From positions 12,010-76,009 of the forward strand of contig JBBPXY010000059.1 in assembly GCA_038200435.1 (NCBI GenBank): a stretch of 64,000 nucleotides of DNA, given 5' to 3'. The notes beneath the pieces were generated by a model, which saw only the letters and a program-made list of their open reading frames with translations, ran no database searches and was not told the DNA's origin. The first letter of the stretch is position 1. Each line of letters opens with the position of its first letter. A program made the translations under genes and the position numbers. Below are positions 28,302-37,487 of the stretch, one piece after another. Source of the stretch: JBBPXY01 sp038200435. Its GTDB lineage: Bacteria; Actinomycetota; Thermoleophilia; Solirubrobacterales; Solirubrobacteraceae.

Positions 28302-29540
28302 GTGGAGGATTCGATCGGCGAGGCCGTCGACGGCCGCCAGATGCGCGGCTTCAAGGACTTCTACCAATTCCAGGCGCCCACGCGGGTGATCGCCGGGCGG
28401 AGCCTGATCGAGGGGACCGGCTTCGAGTTCGCCAAGGAGGGCGCGACGCGGGTGCTGATCGTCACCGACGGGATCATCCACGCCACGGGGCTGATCGACA
28501 GGGTGCGGGCGGGCCTCGAGGATGGTGGCCTCGAGGTGGCCGGCGTCTACGACCAGGTTCCGCCCGATTCGGACTCGGCTGTCGTGTCCGCGACCGCCGC
28601 CGCCGGGCACGAGCACGGCGCTGACTCGATCCTCGCGGTCGGCGGCGGCTCGGTGATGGATACCGCTAAAGCGGCCAATGTCATCTTCACGCACGGCGGC
28701 GAGCCGCGCGACTGGGAGGGCTACTACGGGCTGCCGCGCGACGGCGACGGGCTGGGCCGGCCGCACGACCTCGCGCCGCTGGCCTGCATCCCGACCACCT
28801 GCGGCACCGGGTCGGAGGCGTCGTTCGCCGCGGTGATCAAGGACCGTGAGGAGCACATCAAGTTCCAGATCGGCGACTTCCCGCTCTATCCGCGACTGGC
28901 GATCCTCGACCCCGAGTCGACCCGCACGCTGCCGCCGAAGATCGCGGCCGCCACCGGCATGGACGCGATGAGCCACGCGATCGAGGGCTACGTCTCCTCC
29001 GAGTGGAGCCCGCACGGAGACGCATGCGCCCTTCAAGCGCTCCGCCTGCTGCGCGACAACCTCCAGCGCGCCGTAGCGACGCCGGAGGACGAGGCCGCCC
29101 GGGGCAATATGCTCATCGCCGCAAATCTGGCCATCCAACCGACCTCGACCGGAGCGATCGGCATCACCCACTCGATGTCGCATCCGTGCGGCGCGCAGTT
29201 CGACGTGCCTCACGGCATCGCCAACGCGATCAACCTGCCGTGGGTGATCGAGTGGAACGCCGCGGGCGGCGACGACGTGGCCAGCCGCTACCGCGACTTG
29301 GGCGAGTTGCTCGGGCTTGAGATCGGTGGGTCCGGCGAGGCGATCGGGCACGCGCTGGCCGACTACGTGCGCGGCGTGGTGCGCGGCCTCGGCTTGCCGA
29401 CGCGGCTCTCCGAGGTCGGCGTGCCTGAGGCGGCGATCCCGGAGCTCGTGGAGGGAGCGATGGGGGATGGGTGCACCCTCGTCAACCCGATCGAGCCGAG
29501 CGAAGAGGACTTCGCCGCGCTCTACAGCCGCGCGCTGTAG
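28302..29540 (+). CDS. Iron-containing alcohol dehydrogenase
   Basis: Group III (iron-type) NAD(P)-dependent alcohol dehydrogenase of 412 residues. The N-terminal half has the GGGS nucleotide-binding loop (LAVGGGSVMDTAKAAN) and PTTCGTGSEAS. The C-terminal helical half has the metal-binding motifs GMDAMSHAIEGYVS and HSMSHPCGAQFDVPHGIANA, where Asp and three His coordinate the metal. The substrate could be an aldehyde or alcohol; the genome context (SCP2, GH15) does not decide. The start is GTG 28302. The gene converges with the secreted hydrolase operon, leaving 7 bp. Confidence 0.93.
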   Translation: MEDSIGEAVDGRQMRGFKDFYQFQAPTRVIAGRSLIEGTGFEFAKEGATRVLIVTDGIIHATGLIDRVRAGLEDGGLEVAGVYDQVPPDSDSAVVSATAAAGHEHGADSILAVGGGSVMDTAKAANVIFTHGGEPRDWEGYYGLPRDGDGLGRPHDLAPLACIPTTCGTGSEASFAAVIKDREEHIKFQIGDFPLYPRLAILDPESTRTLPPKIAAATGMDAMSHAIEGYVSSEWSPHGDACALQALRLLRDNLQRAVATPEDEAARGNMLIAANLAIQPTSTGAIGITHSMSHPCGAQFDVPHGIANAINLPWVIEWNAAGGDDVASRYRDLGELLGLEIGGSGEAIGHALADYVRGVVRGLGLPTRLSEVGVPEAAIPELVEGAMGDGCTLVNPIEPSEEDFAALYSRAL

Positions 29541-29547
29541 GCGGCGG

Positions 29548-31017
29548 TCACCAGGTCAGGGTGGCGGCAGCTCGGCCCGAGAGGGCGTAGCGCACAGAGC
29601 GCCCTCGCCAGGCGATCACGAACGAGCTACGCAGCGGCGAGTTGTTGTAGAGCAGCAGTACGCGGCGCCCGTCGGGGTTGCGGAACGCCACGTTGTCGAC
29701 CCCGCGTGTCGCGTAGCTGTGCTTGAAGGACCTGCCGCTCTGGTAGGCAACGAAGGAGTTCGAGCCGATGCGCCGAGCGCCGGGCTGGATGAATCGGCTG
29801 GCTTGCCCGAGCTGGTAGAAGTCGCGCCCGCGAGTCACCTGCTCCGAGGCGGAGTCGATCTCGACGAGTCCCCGGCAGTGGTAGCACCCCTTGTTGGGCA
29901 ACTGCACCGGGCCCGTATGCCCGTCGAGGGCGAGGTTCCACAGCTGCACGCTGCTGGCCCAGTTGCGGGCGGCGGCGATCACGAGCTCGGCGGTCGGGGC
30001 GGGCGCGATGGGCGACGAGCACTCGGTCACCACCTGCCTCAGACGCGGCGCGAGGGCGTGCAACTCGCTCATCACGCGCGGATCGCCGTGGTAGCAGTGC
30101 CAGGCGATGCCAGACAGGGCCGCGGCCGCCCTGGGCACGCGGAGCAGCGACCGCGCGTAGAGGCGTGAGGCCCAGTTGTGGTCGAGCCCGTAGATGCGCG
30201 GGCGGAGTCCGGCCGCTCGAAGCGCGGGCGCGAGGTTGTCCGCGACGAAGCGCGCCTCCTCGGCCGGCGGCAGGTTGAGGCCGGGGTAGAGCGACTCGAC
30301 GCCCGGCTCGTTCTGGGGTGTGATCGCGCGGATGCGAACGCCCTCTGCCGCGTAGGCGCGCAGGAAGCGCACGAAGTATCTCGCCAGCGGCCCATAGGCG
30401 CTTCGGTTGAGCTTCCCGGCGCCGTCGCCGTTGGAGGCGGACCGGTTGGTCTTCATCCAGGGCGGAGGGCTCCAGGGGTTGGCCAGCGTGGCGATACGCG
30501 GGTTCAGGGCCATCATCTGTCGTAGCAGCGGGAGGAGGTAGGCGCGGTCGTGGGCCACCGAGAAGAACACCATCCCCGGATCGCTCAGCCCCAGGGGAGC
30601 ATTGTCGTAGGAGTAGGGGATCCCGTCGCGGGTGAAGTCGGAGGCGCCGATCGGGATGCGGACCGCGTTCAAGCGCAGCCCGCTTGCGCCGAAGAAGTCG
30701 TTCATCAGCTTCGCCCGCGCACCCGGCGCGAGCCGGGTGCCGATCAGCCACGCGGAGGAGTCGGTCATGGCCGCACCGAAGCCGTCCATGCTCTGATAGG
30801 TGGCGCTTTCGTCCACGCGGATCACATCGCCGTGGCGCGGAGTGCCGCGGTGAAAGCGAAGTGCCGGCCGCTGCGAGAGCCGTGCCCTGAGATCCTGCGT
30901 CGTGAGGGTGACTCCGACGGGATAGCCACGCTGGGATGCGGCCGCTGCGCCCGAGGGCGGAAGCGCTAACCACGTGGCCGCCACGGCGGCCACCGCGGCG
31001 ACTCTCAGCGAGTGCAA
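29548..31017 (-). CDS. Secreted GH30 glycoside hydrolase (glucosylceramidase-like)
   Basis: The N-terminus is a signal peptide (HSLRVAAVAAVAATWLALPPSG), followed by the GH30 fold: MDGFGAAMTDSSAW, RIPIGASDFT, NPWSPPPWMKTN, the acid/base Glu in TPQNEPGVES and the nucleophile Glu in VVTECSS. GH30 enzymes cleave beta-glucosidic or beta-xylosidic bonds. A C-terminal beta domain closes the protein. The likely start is TTG 31017, which overlaps the end of the upstream GH31 gene by 11 nt; GTG codons a few residues later are alternatives. It is the last gene of a three-gene secreted-carbohydrate operon. Confidence 0.9.
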   Translation of the reverse strand: MHSLRVAAVAAVAATWLALPPSGAAAASQRGYPVGVTLTTQDLRARLSQRPALRFHRGTPRHGDVIRVDESATYQSMDGFGAAMTDSSAWLIGTRLAPGARAKLMNDFFGASGLRLNAVRIPIGASDFTRDGIPYSYDNAPLGLSDPGMVFFSVAHDRAYLLPLLRQMMALNPRIATLANPWSPPPWMKTNRSASNGDGAGKLNRSAYGPLARYFVRFLRAYAAEGVRIRAITPQNEPGVESLYPGLNLPPAEEARFVADNLAPALRAAGLRPRIYGLDHNWASRLYARSLLRVPRAAAALSGIAWHCYHGDPRVMSELHALAPRLRQVVTECSSPIAPAPTAELVIAAARNWASSVQLWNLALDGHTGPVQLPNKGCYHCRGLVEIDSASEQVTRGRDFYQLGQASRFIQPGARRIGSNSFVAYQSGRSFKHSYATRGVDNVAFRNPDGRRVLLLYNNSPLRSSFVIAWRGRSVRYALSGRAAATLTW

Positions 31018-33485
31018 CGCTTCGACGCGAGAAGTCTTCCCCAACGGGCTCGGAACGTCGCGCGCAGCACGTGCGCGTGGGCGTCGTAGCGCCAGGAGCG
31101 CCGGGCGAGAGTCCTGCGCCCAAACCTGACCGAGCATGGCCGGAAGGGGTGGGCGAGCGTCGAGAACGAGGCCTGAAGCGAGTAGGTACGTGTCCGGTGC
31201 CCGGCGACCCCGAGCGCCCAGCTCGAACGTCCCTCGCGCGAGCTCCAGCGCTCGCCGACGCCAAGCGCGCCGCGCGTGCGGCGACGAGGGAACGCCAGCA
31301 GCTGCCGGCGGCCTTCGCGATCGGCGGCATGCACGAGGCCGTGAGCGCGGCCGAGCCGGGTCAGCGTGTCGACGTCGGGAGCGAGCAGCGGGATGACCGC
31401 GCCGGCCCGAGCCATCAGCGGCAGCTCCGCCAGCGGGGCGGGAACCGTCACGCTGCGCCCGCCCGCCGACGCCCGTGCCCGGCCCAGCGCCAGCGCTCCC
31501 GAGCGGGTGGTGTGTGCCGAGCGCCACAGGTCGATCCACCGGCCGGAGGGGAGGTAGACGCTCCGCGACCGCTGCCCGGGCGCGACGATCGGCGCCGCCA
31601 GCAGGTCGGGCCCGAACATGAACTCGTCGTCGCGGCGGTTCGCCGCCTCGCGCGGGAACGTAAGGGCGAGGTCGCGCATGATCGGCAGCCCGGAGCGGTC
31701 GTACTCCGCCTCGGCCGCGGCGAGGTAGGGGTAGAGCTGCGTGCGGAGCTTCGTGTAGCGCCGCCAGACCGGGAGCACCTCGGGGTCGAAGATCTGCGCC
31801 CGGCGCTTGCCGTCCTCGGGAACCCGTGATCCGTTGGCCTGCGTGCGCATGATGCCCGAGACGGCCCCGACCTGGATCCAGCGGTTGAGCAGCTCGGGCG
31901 TGAGCTGGTGTTTGCCGAGCAGCCCGAAGAAGCCGCCGATGTCGGATCCCCACAAGCTCACTCCGCTGAGACCCATCGACAGGCCGTTGCGCACCGCAGA
32001 GGCCAGGCCGTCAAAGCCCCAGTCGGTCGTCGGGTCGCCGCCCCAGACGAGCTGCGAGTAGCGGGCCGAACCCCGCCAGCCCGAGCGGTTGAAGCGGGCG
32101 AGGGCCTGCCCCGAGCGGCGCGAGAAGTCATAGGCCGAACGGTGGTACAGGAGCACGTAGCGGTTGTGCATCTGGTTGCCCGGAGTGCCGTCGTAGGAGC
32201 GCGCGTCGTTTGGGGTGTACTCACCGAAGTCCTCCATCCAGCCGTCGTAGCCGTCGTGGGTGGCCTCGCCGAGGAGACCGGCGTAGAAGGGCGTCGCGGC
32301 CGGGTTGGAGAAGTCGAACTGGCCGACGAGGAACTGGGCCGAGCCGGTGTAGCGGTACTCGTAAGGCTGGCCGATCTCGTTCTTCGTGAGCACGCCCTCC
32401 GCCTTCGCCCGCCCGTACTGCGGGTGGTTCGTGCAGATCATCGGGTTGAAGTAGGTGGTGACCGCGAGGCCCTCGGCGTGGAAGAAGCGCGTGCGGTCGC
32501 GCTGCTGGGCACGGCCCTTTGTGATGTGGTCCGCGCAGGGCAGGTAGTGGGTGTAGGTCTGCGCGACGGAGACCGGGGCGTCGGCCTTCCTGAGCGTGCG
32601 CAGGTCCTGGCCCTCGTCATGGCCCTTGGCGGGCTGGAACCACGGCCCGAAGTACCAGGGGGCGGCCGGCCGCGGCTGCCGGCCCAGGCGCGCCGTGAGC
32701 CGGCGCAGCACATCCGCCGGGTGCGGGCCGGCGAAGACGCGGAGGCGCAGGTTCGCGGCGCTCGCCTGGACGCTCCAGGCGTCGGCACGATCGCTGGTCA
32801 GGTGGAAGTTCGAGACCTCGTCGTTGTCGACGAGCACCCCGTAGCCGCGCGTGGACAGCAGCCAAGGGATGGGGAAGTAGGTGGCGTCCGTGCGCGAGTT
32901 CTGGCCCGGCAGGGGCACGAACCCGGCGACGAAGGGCTGCTCGTTGGCCTGATAGGGCCCCTCGGTCACACGGTTCTCGACGGTTCCCCCGCGCTGGTCG
33001 ACTGCGTTCGAGCGCTCGCCGAAGCCGAGGTAGCGCTCCGCGCCCGTCGCGCCGAACGAGATCCCGGTCGCGCTCACATCGGCGACGGTGGGGCCGGTGA
33101 CGCGCGCGTCGAGCGCGATCACTCCGCTCGCGTCGGGTGCCAGCCGCACGGCGATCTGGCGTCCGGCCGGATCCGTGGTGGCCAGAGTCGCCTCGTAGGT
33201 CTGCCCGTTGCGCTTGGACGACACCACGTGCGTGACGCGGCGCCAGCCGCCGGGAGTGAGGAAACCGAGCCGCCCCGTCGGGCCCGTTCCTGTGCCGGAG
33301 TCCTCCCGCAGACCCGGCGAGTGCGCCGCACCGACGAAGGAGAGATGCCACGGGTTGCCGTCAACGGTCGCGCTCAGGGGGCCTGAGACGACGGACTCCT
33401 GCGCGGAGGCACCGGGTGCGGCGAGCATGAGAAGAGCAACCGCCGCGAGCAGGCTGCGGCGAAGGACGGCGGCGAGCACGGCCAT
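31005..33485 (-). CDS. Secreted GH31 alpha-glycosidase
   Basis: After a signal peptide (MAVLAAVLRRSLLAAVALLM ... GASA) come the GH31 beta-sandwich, the (beta/alpha)8 barrel with the nucleophile Asp in GWMEDFGEYTP, the acid/base Asp in LVWGGDPTTDWGF, and SLWGSDIGGFFG, then C-terminal beta domains. The FGEY context resembles the sulfoquinovosidase/6-glucosidase branch, but the sugar-recognition residues cannot be judged here, so the substrate is left open. Length 826. I chose ATG 33485 for the signal peptide. It lies 28 bp after the sugar dehydrogenase gene and overlaps the GH30 gene. Confidence 0.9.
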   Translation of the reverse strand: MAVLAAVLRRSLLAAVALLMLAAPGASAQESVVSGPLSATVDGNPWHLSFVGAAHSPGLREDSGTGTGPTGRLGFLTPGGWRRVTHVVSSKRNGQTYEATLATTDPAGRQIAVRLAPDASGVIALDARVTGPTVADVSATGISFGATGAERYLGFGERSNAVDQRGGTVENRVTEGPYQANEQPFVAGFVPLPGQNSRTDATYFPIPWLLSTRGYGVLVDNDEVSNFHLTSDRADAWSVQASAANLRLRVFAGPHPADVLRRLTARLGRQPRPAAPWYFGPWFQPAKGHDEGQDLRTLRKADAPVSVAQTYTHYLPCADHITKGRAQQRDRTRFFHAEGLAVTTYFNPMICTNHPQYGRAKAEGVLTKNEIGQPYEYRYTGSAQFLVGQFDFSNPAATPFYAGLLGEATHDGYDGWMEDFGEYTPNDARSYDGTPGNQMHNRYVLLYHRSAYDFSRRSGQALARFNRSGWRGSARYSQLVWGGDPTTDWGFDGLASAVRNGLSMGLSGVSLWGSDIGGFFGLLGKHQLTPELLNRWIQVGAVSGIMRTQANGSRVPEDGKRRAQIFDPEVLPVWRRYTKLRTQLYPYLAAAEAEYDRSGLPIMRDLALTFPREAANRRDDEFMFGPDLLAAPIVAPGQRSRSVYLPSGRWIDLWRSAHTTRSGALALGRARASAGGRSVTVPAPLAELPLMARAGAVIPLLAPDVDTLTRLGRAHGLVHAADREGRRQLLAFPRRRTRGALGVGERWSSREGRSSWALGVAGHRTRTYSLQASFSTLAHPFRPCSVRFGRRTLARRSWRYDAHAHVLRATFRARWGRLLASKRCTR

Positions 33486-33513
33486 AGAAGGTGTCAGGTC
33501 GATGTGGCCCCGG

Positions 33514-35070
33514 TCAAGCGACAAGCGCTATGCGCGCCGTGCTGCGCACCGAGCGCCCCGACGCGTCGCTCGACCGCGCGGCCGCCTGAACCGCGAGGCG
33601 ATGCCGGTGGTGCACCAGGGCGCGACCCCGAGCGGTGAGGCGCATGCGCGGCGCGATCAACTGCCCGGGCGTCGCGGAGAAGGATGCGCGCGCGACGATG
33701 AGGGCGCCACGGCGCAGCGCGACGGAACCCTGGCGTCGCTGCGATGCTCGAAACGAGCAGCGCATACGCACCCGGAGGTAACCGCGGCTGGAGACCCGGA
33801 CATCTCGGCGGTCGATGCGCACCGCGGGATCGCTTACCGGCGGCGGCGGCGGAACGGCATCGCGACACGGCGTGGTGGCGCTCGTCTGCAGCCGCGAGAC
33901 CGAGCCGTCGGCCTGCGAGACGACGAACACGTGACCGCAGGAGTCCTCGCCGAACGACACGACGTAAGGCACGTTCAGCGGCGCGAGGTCGGTGACGACG
34001 CCGGTGGACGGCGAGCGAGCGTAGATCTGGCCTCCGCAGTAGTCGCCGAAGAGGTAGGAGCCGACCAGCGACCCGAGAGCGGGATCACGCGCGACGTAGC
34101 CGCCGGTGATGGAGCAGCGGCCAGCCGAGTGGTCGTACTCCGATACGGGCAGGGTGCTCGTGGTGGGGACGCACGCCGCATCGGGGTTCGAGATCGGGTA
34201 GCGATGCTTGCCCTCGCACATGTTCCAGCCCCAGTTGGTGCCGGCGCCGGTACCCCGGGCGTTGAAGTCGACCTCCTCCCAATTCGACTGGCCGACGTCG
34301 CCGATCCACTCATCGCCGGTCTGCCGGTCGAAGGAGAACCGGAACGGGTTGCGCAGGCCGTACTGCCAGATCTCCGGCTGGGCACCGGTGCGCCCCACGA
34401 AAGGGTTGCCGGCCGGGATCGCGTAGGCAGCGCCGCTGGCGGGCCGACGGAGGGGATCGATGCGAAGCATCTTCCCGAGCAGGGAGCCGAGGTTCTGAGG
34501 ATTGGGATTGGGGTTGCTGGCGCCACCCCCGTCGCCGGTGCCCGCGTAGAGGAAGCCATCGGGCCCGAACTGGAGTTGCCCGCCGTTGTGATTGCCGTTG
34601 GGGTGGGCAATGGCGAGGACGGGCCGCCGGGTGGTCAGGTCGGCCCGATCGGGATCGGTCGCCGCGCGACGGAACTCATCAATCTGGATGTGGCCGTCGC
34701 CGGTCGCCACGTAGTAGACGTAGAAGCGCCCGGAAGTCGCGTAGTCGGGAGCAAAGGCCATCGACAACAGGCCGCGCTCCCCGCTGTTCAGGACCCCCGG
34801 CACGGCGAGGAAAGGCTGGGTGGCCCGCACGCCGTCGCGCAGCAACTGGATCGTGCCGCCCTGCTCGACCACGAAGAGCCGGTGCGAATCGCCGGGCGGG
34901 GCAGTCACGTAGGTCGGCTTGGTGAAGACGCCGCCGACGGGGGCCAGGGTGGGACCTTCGGCGTGAGCGGTACCCGCCGCGGGCAGGCAGCCGATCACGG
35001 CCAGCGCCATGGCAAGGCACAGGCGTGCACGCCATCCACCCTTTGCTGCCTGGCGGCCGTGCCTCACCAC
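33514..35070 (-). CDS. Secreted PQQ-dependent sugar dehydrogenase family protein
   Basis: A soluble glucose-dehydrogenase-type six-bladed beta-propeller with a signal peptide (ARLCLAMALAVIGCLPAAGTAHA). Family motifs include PPGDSHRLFVVEQGG, GERGLLSMAFAPDY, HNGGQLQFGPDGFLYAGTGDGG, YGLRNPFRFSFDRQTG and WNMCEGKHRYP. Such enzymes oxidise aldose sugars with pyrroloquinoline quinone. From about residue 410 there is an extra basic beta-rich domain after a proline stretch (VPPPPPVSDP), which may attach it to the cell surface. No PQQ synthesis genes are in the window. It is first in the operon with GH31 and GH30. Confidence 0.9.
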   Translation of the reverse strand: MVRHGRQAAKGGWRARLCLAMALAVIGCLPAAGTAHAEGPTLAPVGGVFTKPTYVTAPPGDSHRLFVVEQGGTIQLLRDGVRATQPFLAVPGVLNSGERGLLSMAFAPDYATSGRFYVYYVATGDGHIQIDEFRRAATDPDRADLTTRRPVLAIAHPNGNHNGGQLQFGPDGFLYAGTGDGGGASNPNPNPQNLGSLLGKMLRIDPLRRPASGAAYAIPAGNPFVGRTGAQPEIWQYGLRNPFRFSFDRQTGDEWIGDVGQSNWEEVDFNARGTGAGTNWGWNMCEGKHRYPISNPDAACVPTTSTLPVSEYDHSAGRCSITGGYVARDPALGSLVGSYLFGDYCGGQIYARSPSTGVVTDLAPLNVPYVVSFGEDSCGHVFVVSQADGSVSRLQTSATTPCRDAVPPPPPVSDPAVRIDRRDVRVSSRGYLRVRMRCSFRASQRRQGSVALRRGALIVARASFSATPGQLIAPRMRLTARGRALVHHRHRLAVQAAARSSDASGRSVRSTARIALVA

Positions 35071-35158
35071 GGGAGTCCTAACACGCGCCGCGGCGCCCGG
35101 GTAGCGGTTCCGGACGGATATTCACCGAACGTGGCATCGCGGTAGATTTGCCGCCTCC

Positions 35159-35557
35159 ATGAAGTTGCTCGTCATCGCTCCCGTGCCCGTCAACGCCGCC
35201 GCCCTTCGTGCCGCGATGGGCGACGAGGTGAACGGAGCCGAGGTGCAGGTGGTCGCGCCCGCCTCCAACGCCTCTCCGCTGGCGTTCTGGGTCTCCGACC
35301 CGGACGAGGCGATCGGTGAGGCGCAGGAGGCCCAGGCGAAGACCGTCGAGAGCCTCGGCCAGGAAGGCATCGAGGCCAAGGGCGGCACCGGCGAGGGTGA
35401 ACCGCTGGTGGCGATCCAGGACGCGCTCGTCACCTTCCCGGCCGACAAGATCGTCATCTTCACGCGCCCCGACGAGGAGTCGAAGTACCGCGAGGACGAC
35501 GTCGCCGGCGAGGCCGAACGCCGCTTCGGGCGCCCCGTCGTTCAGCACTCCCTTTAG
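35159..35557 (+). CDS. Universal-stress-protein-like small alpha/beta protein
   Basis: A 132-residue protein starting MKLLVIAPVPVNAAALR, with alternating strands and helices and a late strand DKIVIFTRPDEES. The pattern recalls the UspA/Rossmann-like fold, and similar short proteins are common in actinobacteria. The ATP-binding G-x2-G-x9-G(S/T) motif of true ATP-binding Usps is not visible. The gene is divergent from the secreted sugar dehydrogenase operon and stands alone. Function unknown. Confidence 0.6.
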   Translation: MKLLVIAPVPVNAAALRAAMGDEVNGAEVQVVAPASNASPLAFWVSDPDEAIGEAQEAQAKTVESLGQEGIEAKGGTGEGEPLVAIQDALVTFPADKIVIFTRPDEESKYREDDVAGEAERRFGRPVVQHSL

Positions 35558-35568
35558 ACCAGGAGGGC

Positions 35569-36627
35569 CTAGCGGATCAACTCGGCGCCACGGGCGCCGG
35601 CGATCATGCGCTCGAGTGTCTCCCGGGCGTCGTGCTGGGGTGTCCAGCCCAGCTGCTCTCGCGCCTTGGTCGTGTCCATGAGCACGGGCACGCGCATCAC
35701 GTTGACCCATTGGGCTTCGGCGGGCATGAACGGTAGGCGCGAGACGATCTGCGCGGTCGCGTCGATGGCCAGGTCGGGGATCGGCACGGAGTACCAGCCG
35801 AGCGCGTCGGCCAGGTCGCTCATCGTCAAGTCACCCGCGCCCGCGAGGTTGTAGACGCCCGGGTTGCCCTTGCCGATGACGGCCGCGGTGAGGGCGGCGG
35901 CCACGTCGTCGTGATGCACGAGCTGGAAGGGCGTCCCGTTGTCGGGGATCACGGGCTTGAGGATCGGGACCACCTCGAAGAGCCGGCGAACGGCCGCGGG
36001 CATCTTGTCGCCCATCTCTACGTAGGGGATGTTCTCGATCATCATCAGCGCGTTCTCGCCGGCGACGATGCAGGGGCGGAAGACGTAGACCTGCTTGCCG
36101 GCGGCGCCGAGGATCTCTTCGAGCAGCAGCTCGACCTCCGCCTTCTGCTGGGAGTAGTAGTGCTCGTCGGTTCCGCGGGCCGGAACGTCTTCGGTGAGCA
36201 GCTCGGGGTTGTCGTCGTGAAACCCGTAGGCGGCGACCGACGATGCGTACACCGCTCGCTTGGCCTTGGAGGCGGCGATCGCCTCGAACACGTTGCGTGA
36301 GCCCTCGAGGTTGATCTGCCGGCTCTCCTCGTGGCCGCCAAGGATGATGAAGGCGAGGTGGACGACCACGTCGGCTTCGGCCACCAGCGCGTCGACCGAT
36401 TCGCGATCGAGCACGTCGCCCTGGCGGTATTCGGTCTTCGTCAGCCCGGCGCCGGCCGCGTCGAAGGGCCGGCGGGCCATGCCCAGGACGCGGTCGACCC
36501 CTTTCTCGTTCTCGAGCGCGCGCAGCAGCGAGGTGCCAATGTCGCCGGTCGGCCCGGTGACCGCCACGGTGAGCCCGCGCGCCTTCGCGGTGGCCTTCTT
36601 CTGCTGCTTCTTCTTCGCGGTCGGCAT
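35569..36627 (-). CDS. NAD-dependent epimerase/dehydratase family protein
   Basis: An extended SDR of 352 residues. After a lysine-rich leader (MPTAKKKQQKKATAKARG) it shows the NAD motif VAVTGPTGDIGTSLL, DVLDRESVDALVAEADVVVHLA, and YASSVAAYG. The usual YxxxK appears as YYSQQKAEVE, so the catalytic pair is kept. The C-terminal half (FQLVHHDDVAAALTAAV, VYNLAGAGDLTMSDLADALG) is typical of sugar-epimerase or steroid-dehydrogenase-like enzymes. Substrate unknown. It is 10 bp downstream of the NUDIX gene on the same strand, so cotranscription is likely. Confidence 0.85.
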   Translation of the reverse strand: MPTAKKKQQKKATAKARGLTVAVTGPTGDIGTSLLRALENEKGVDRVLGMARRPFDAAGAGLTKTEYRQGDVLDRESVDALVAEADVVVHLAFIILGGHEESRQINLEGSRNVFEAIAASKAKRAVYASSVAAYGFHDDNPELLTEDVPARGTDEHYYSQQKAEVELLLEEILGAAGKQVYVFRPCIVAGENALMMIENIPYVEMGDKMPAAVRRLFEVVPILKPVIPDNGTPFQLVHHDDVAAALTAAVIGKGNPGVYNLAGAGDLTMSDLADALGWYSVPIPDLAIDATAQIVSRLPFMPAEAQWVNVMRVPVLMDTTKAREQLGWTPQHDARETLERMIAGARGAELIR

Positions 36628-36637
36628 CTTCGCGAGT

Positions 36638-37267
36638 CTAGTCCTCGTACCCAGGCTCGCCGGGGAGCACCACGCGGGCGATCTCGCCCTCCATGAGCAC
36701 CCGCGGCTGCACGGGTCGCACCTCGCGCCCGCGCGCGAAGTCGAGTAGCGCATCGGCCGAGGCGAACCCGCCGATCTGCTCGAGGTGCTTGATGGTGGGA
36801 AAGACGAGCAGCAGCTCCTCGCGCGCGTAGGCCTCGAGCGCCGCCTGGGGGGTGGCCCAGCGCCAGTCGACGCACTCGGCTCCGTCGACACGCGGCTCGA
36901 CGCCGGTGGGCCATTCGGCGAGGTAGAACCAGGTATCGAAGCGCACCTTGACCTCGGCGGGGGTGATCCAGCGCGAGAACGCGACGAGCACGTCTGGCCC
37001 GGGGAGAGCGGCTCCCGCTTCCTCGGCGACCTCACGCACCGCCGCGGTACGCAGCCCCGCGTCGTCGTCGCCCTCGTGAGCGTCGACCGCGCCGCCGGGA
37101 AACACCCAAGCTCCCCCCATGAAGCGCTGCTCGGGATTGCGCTGCACCAGGAGCACCTCGAGCCCGCTCGCGCCGCCGCGCAGCAGGATCACGGTGGCGG
37201 CGAGGCGCGCCGGCGTCTCTGCGCCTGCGTTCAGCTCTTCGCCTGGTCCGGGCCGGTCGACCTCCAT
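36638..37267 (-). CDS. NUDIX hydrolase (NUDT19/CoA-diphosphatase-like)
   Basis: NUDIX enzymes hydrolyse nucleoside diphosphates linked to another group. The Nudix box is [20 protein letters not shown] followed by REVAEEAGA; the spacing before REVAEE is longer than the classic box, as in the NUDT7/NUDT19-type family. The N-terminus ([12 protein letters not shown]) and the [10 protein letters not shown] strand fit. Length 209. The protein may be a phosphohydrolase for CoA or similar compounds, but the substrate cannot be read from sequence. It is divergent from the rubredoxin gene by 37 bp. Confidence 0.84.
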   Translation of the reverse strand: MEVDRPGPGEELNAGAETPARLAATVILLRGGASGLEVLLVQRNPEQRFMGGAWVFPGGAVDAHEGDDDAGLRTAAVREVAEEAGAALPGPDVLVAFSRWITPAEVKVRFDTWFYLAEWPTGVEPRVDGAECVDWRWATPQAALEAYAREELLLVFPTIKHLEQIGGFASADALLDFARGREVRPVQPRVLMEGEIARVVLPGEPGYED

Positions 37268-37304
37268 CGGCTGCGCAGGCTATCCGCCGCGTACCCTGTG
37301 GCCC

Positions 37305-37487
37305 ATGAGCGCGACCGAGACGACCCAGAAATGGCTTTGTGAGTCATGCGGGTTCATCTATGACCCGGTGGACGGCGACCCCGACGGGGGCATCCCGCCC
37401 GGAACTCCCTTCGAGGGCATTCCCGACACCTGGTTCTGTCCCGTGTGCGGCGCGCGCAAGCGCGACTTCGTCCCCTACGACGACTGA
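37305..37487 (+). CDS. Rubredoxin
   Basis: A 60-residue iron-sulfur electron carrier. The four cysteine ligands of the single iron are in CESCG (Cys12, Cys15) and CPVCG (Cys45, Cys48), with the aromatic core residues [12 protein letters not shown] and IPDTWFCP between them. It transfers electrons in the cytoplasm, for example to alkane hydroxylases or oxygen-detoxifying enzymes; no obvious partner is adjacent. The TGA stop shares one base with the ATG of the next gene, so the two are coupled. Confidence 0.95.
   Translation: MSATETTQKWLCESCGFIYDPVDGDPDGGIPPGTPFEGIPDTWFCPVCGARKRDFVPYDD

Noticed and set aside
31908..33386. Long plus-strand open frame antisense to the GH31 gene
   Set aside because: No domain, composition typical of a shadow frame; the GH31 motifs on the minus strand are unambiguous.
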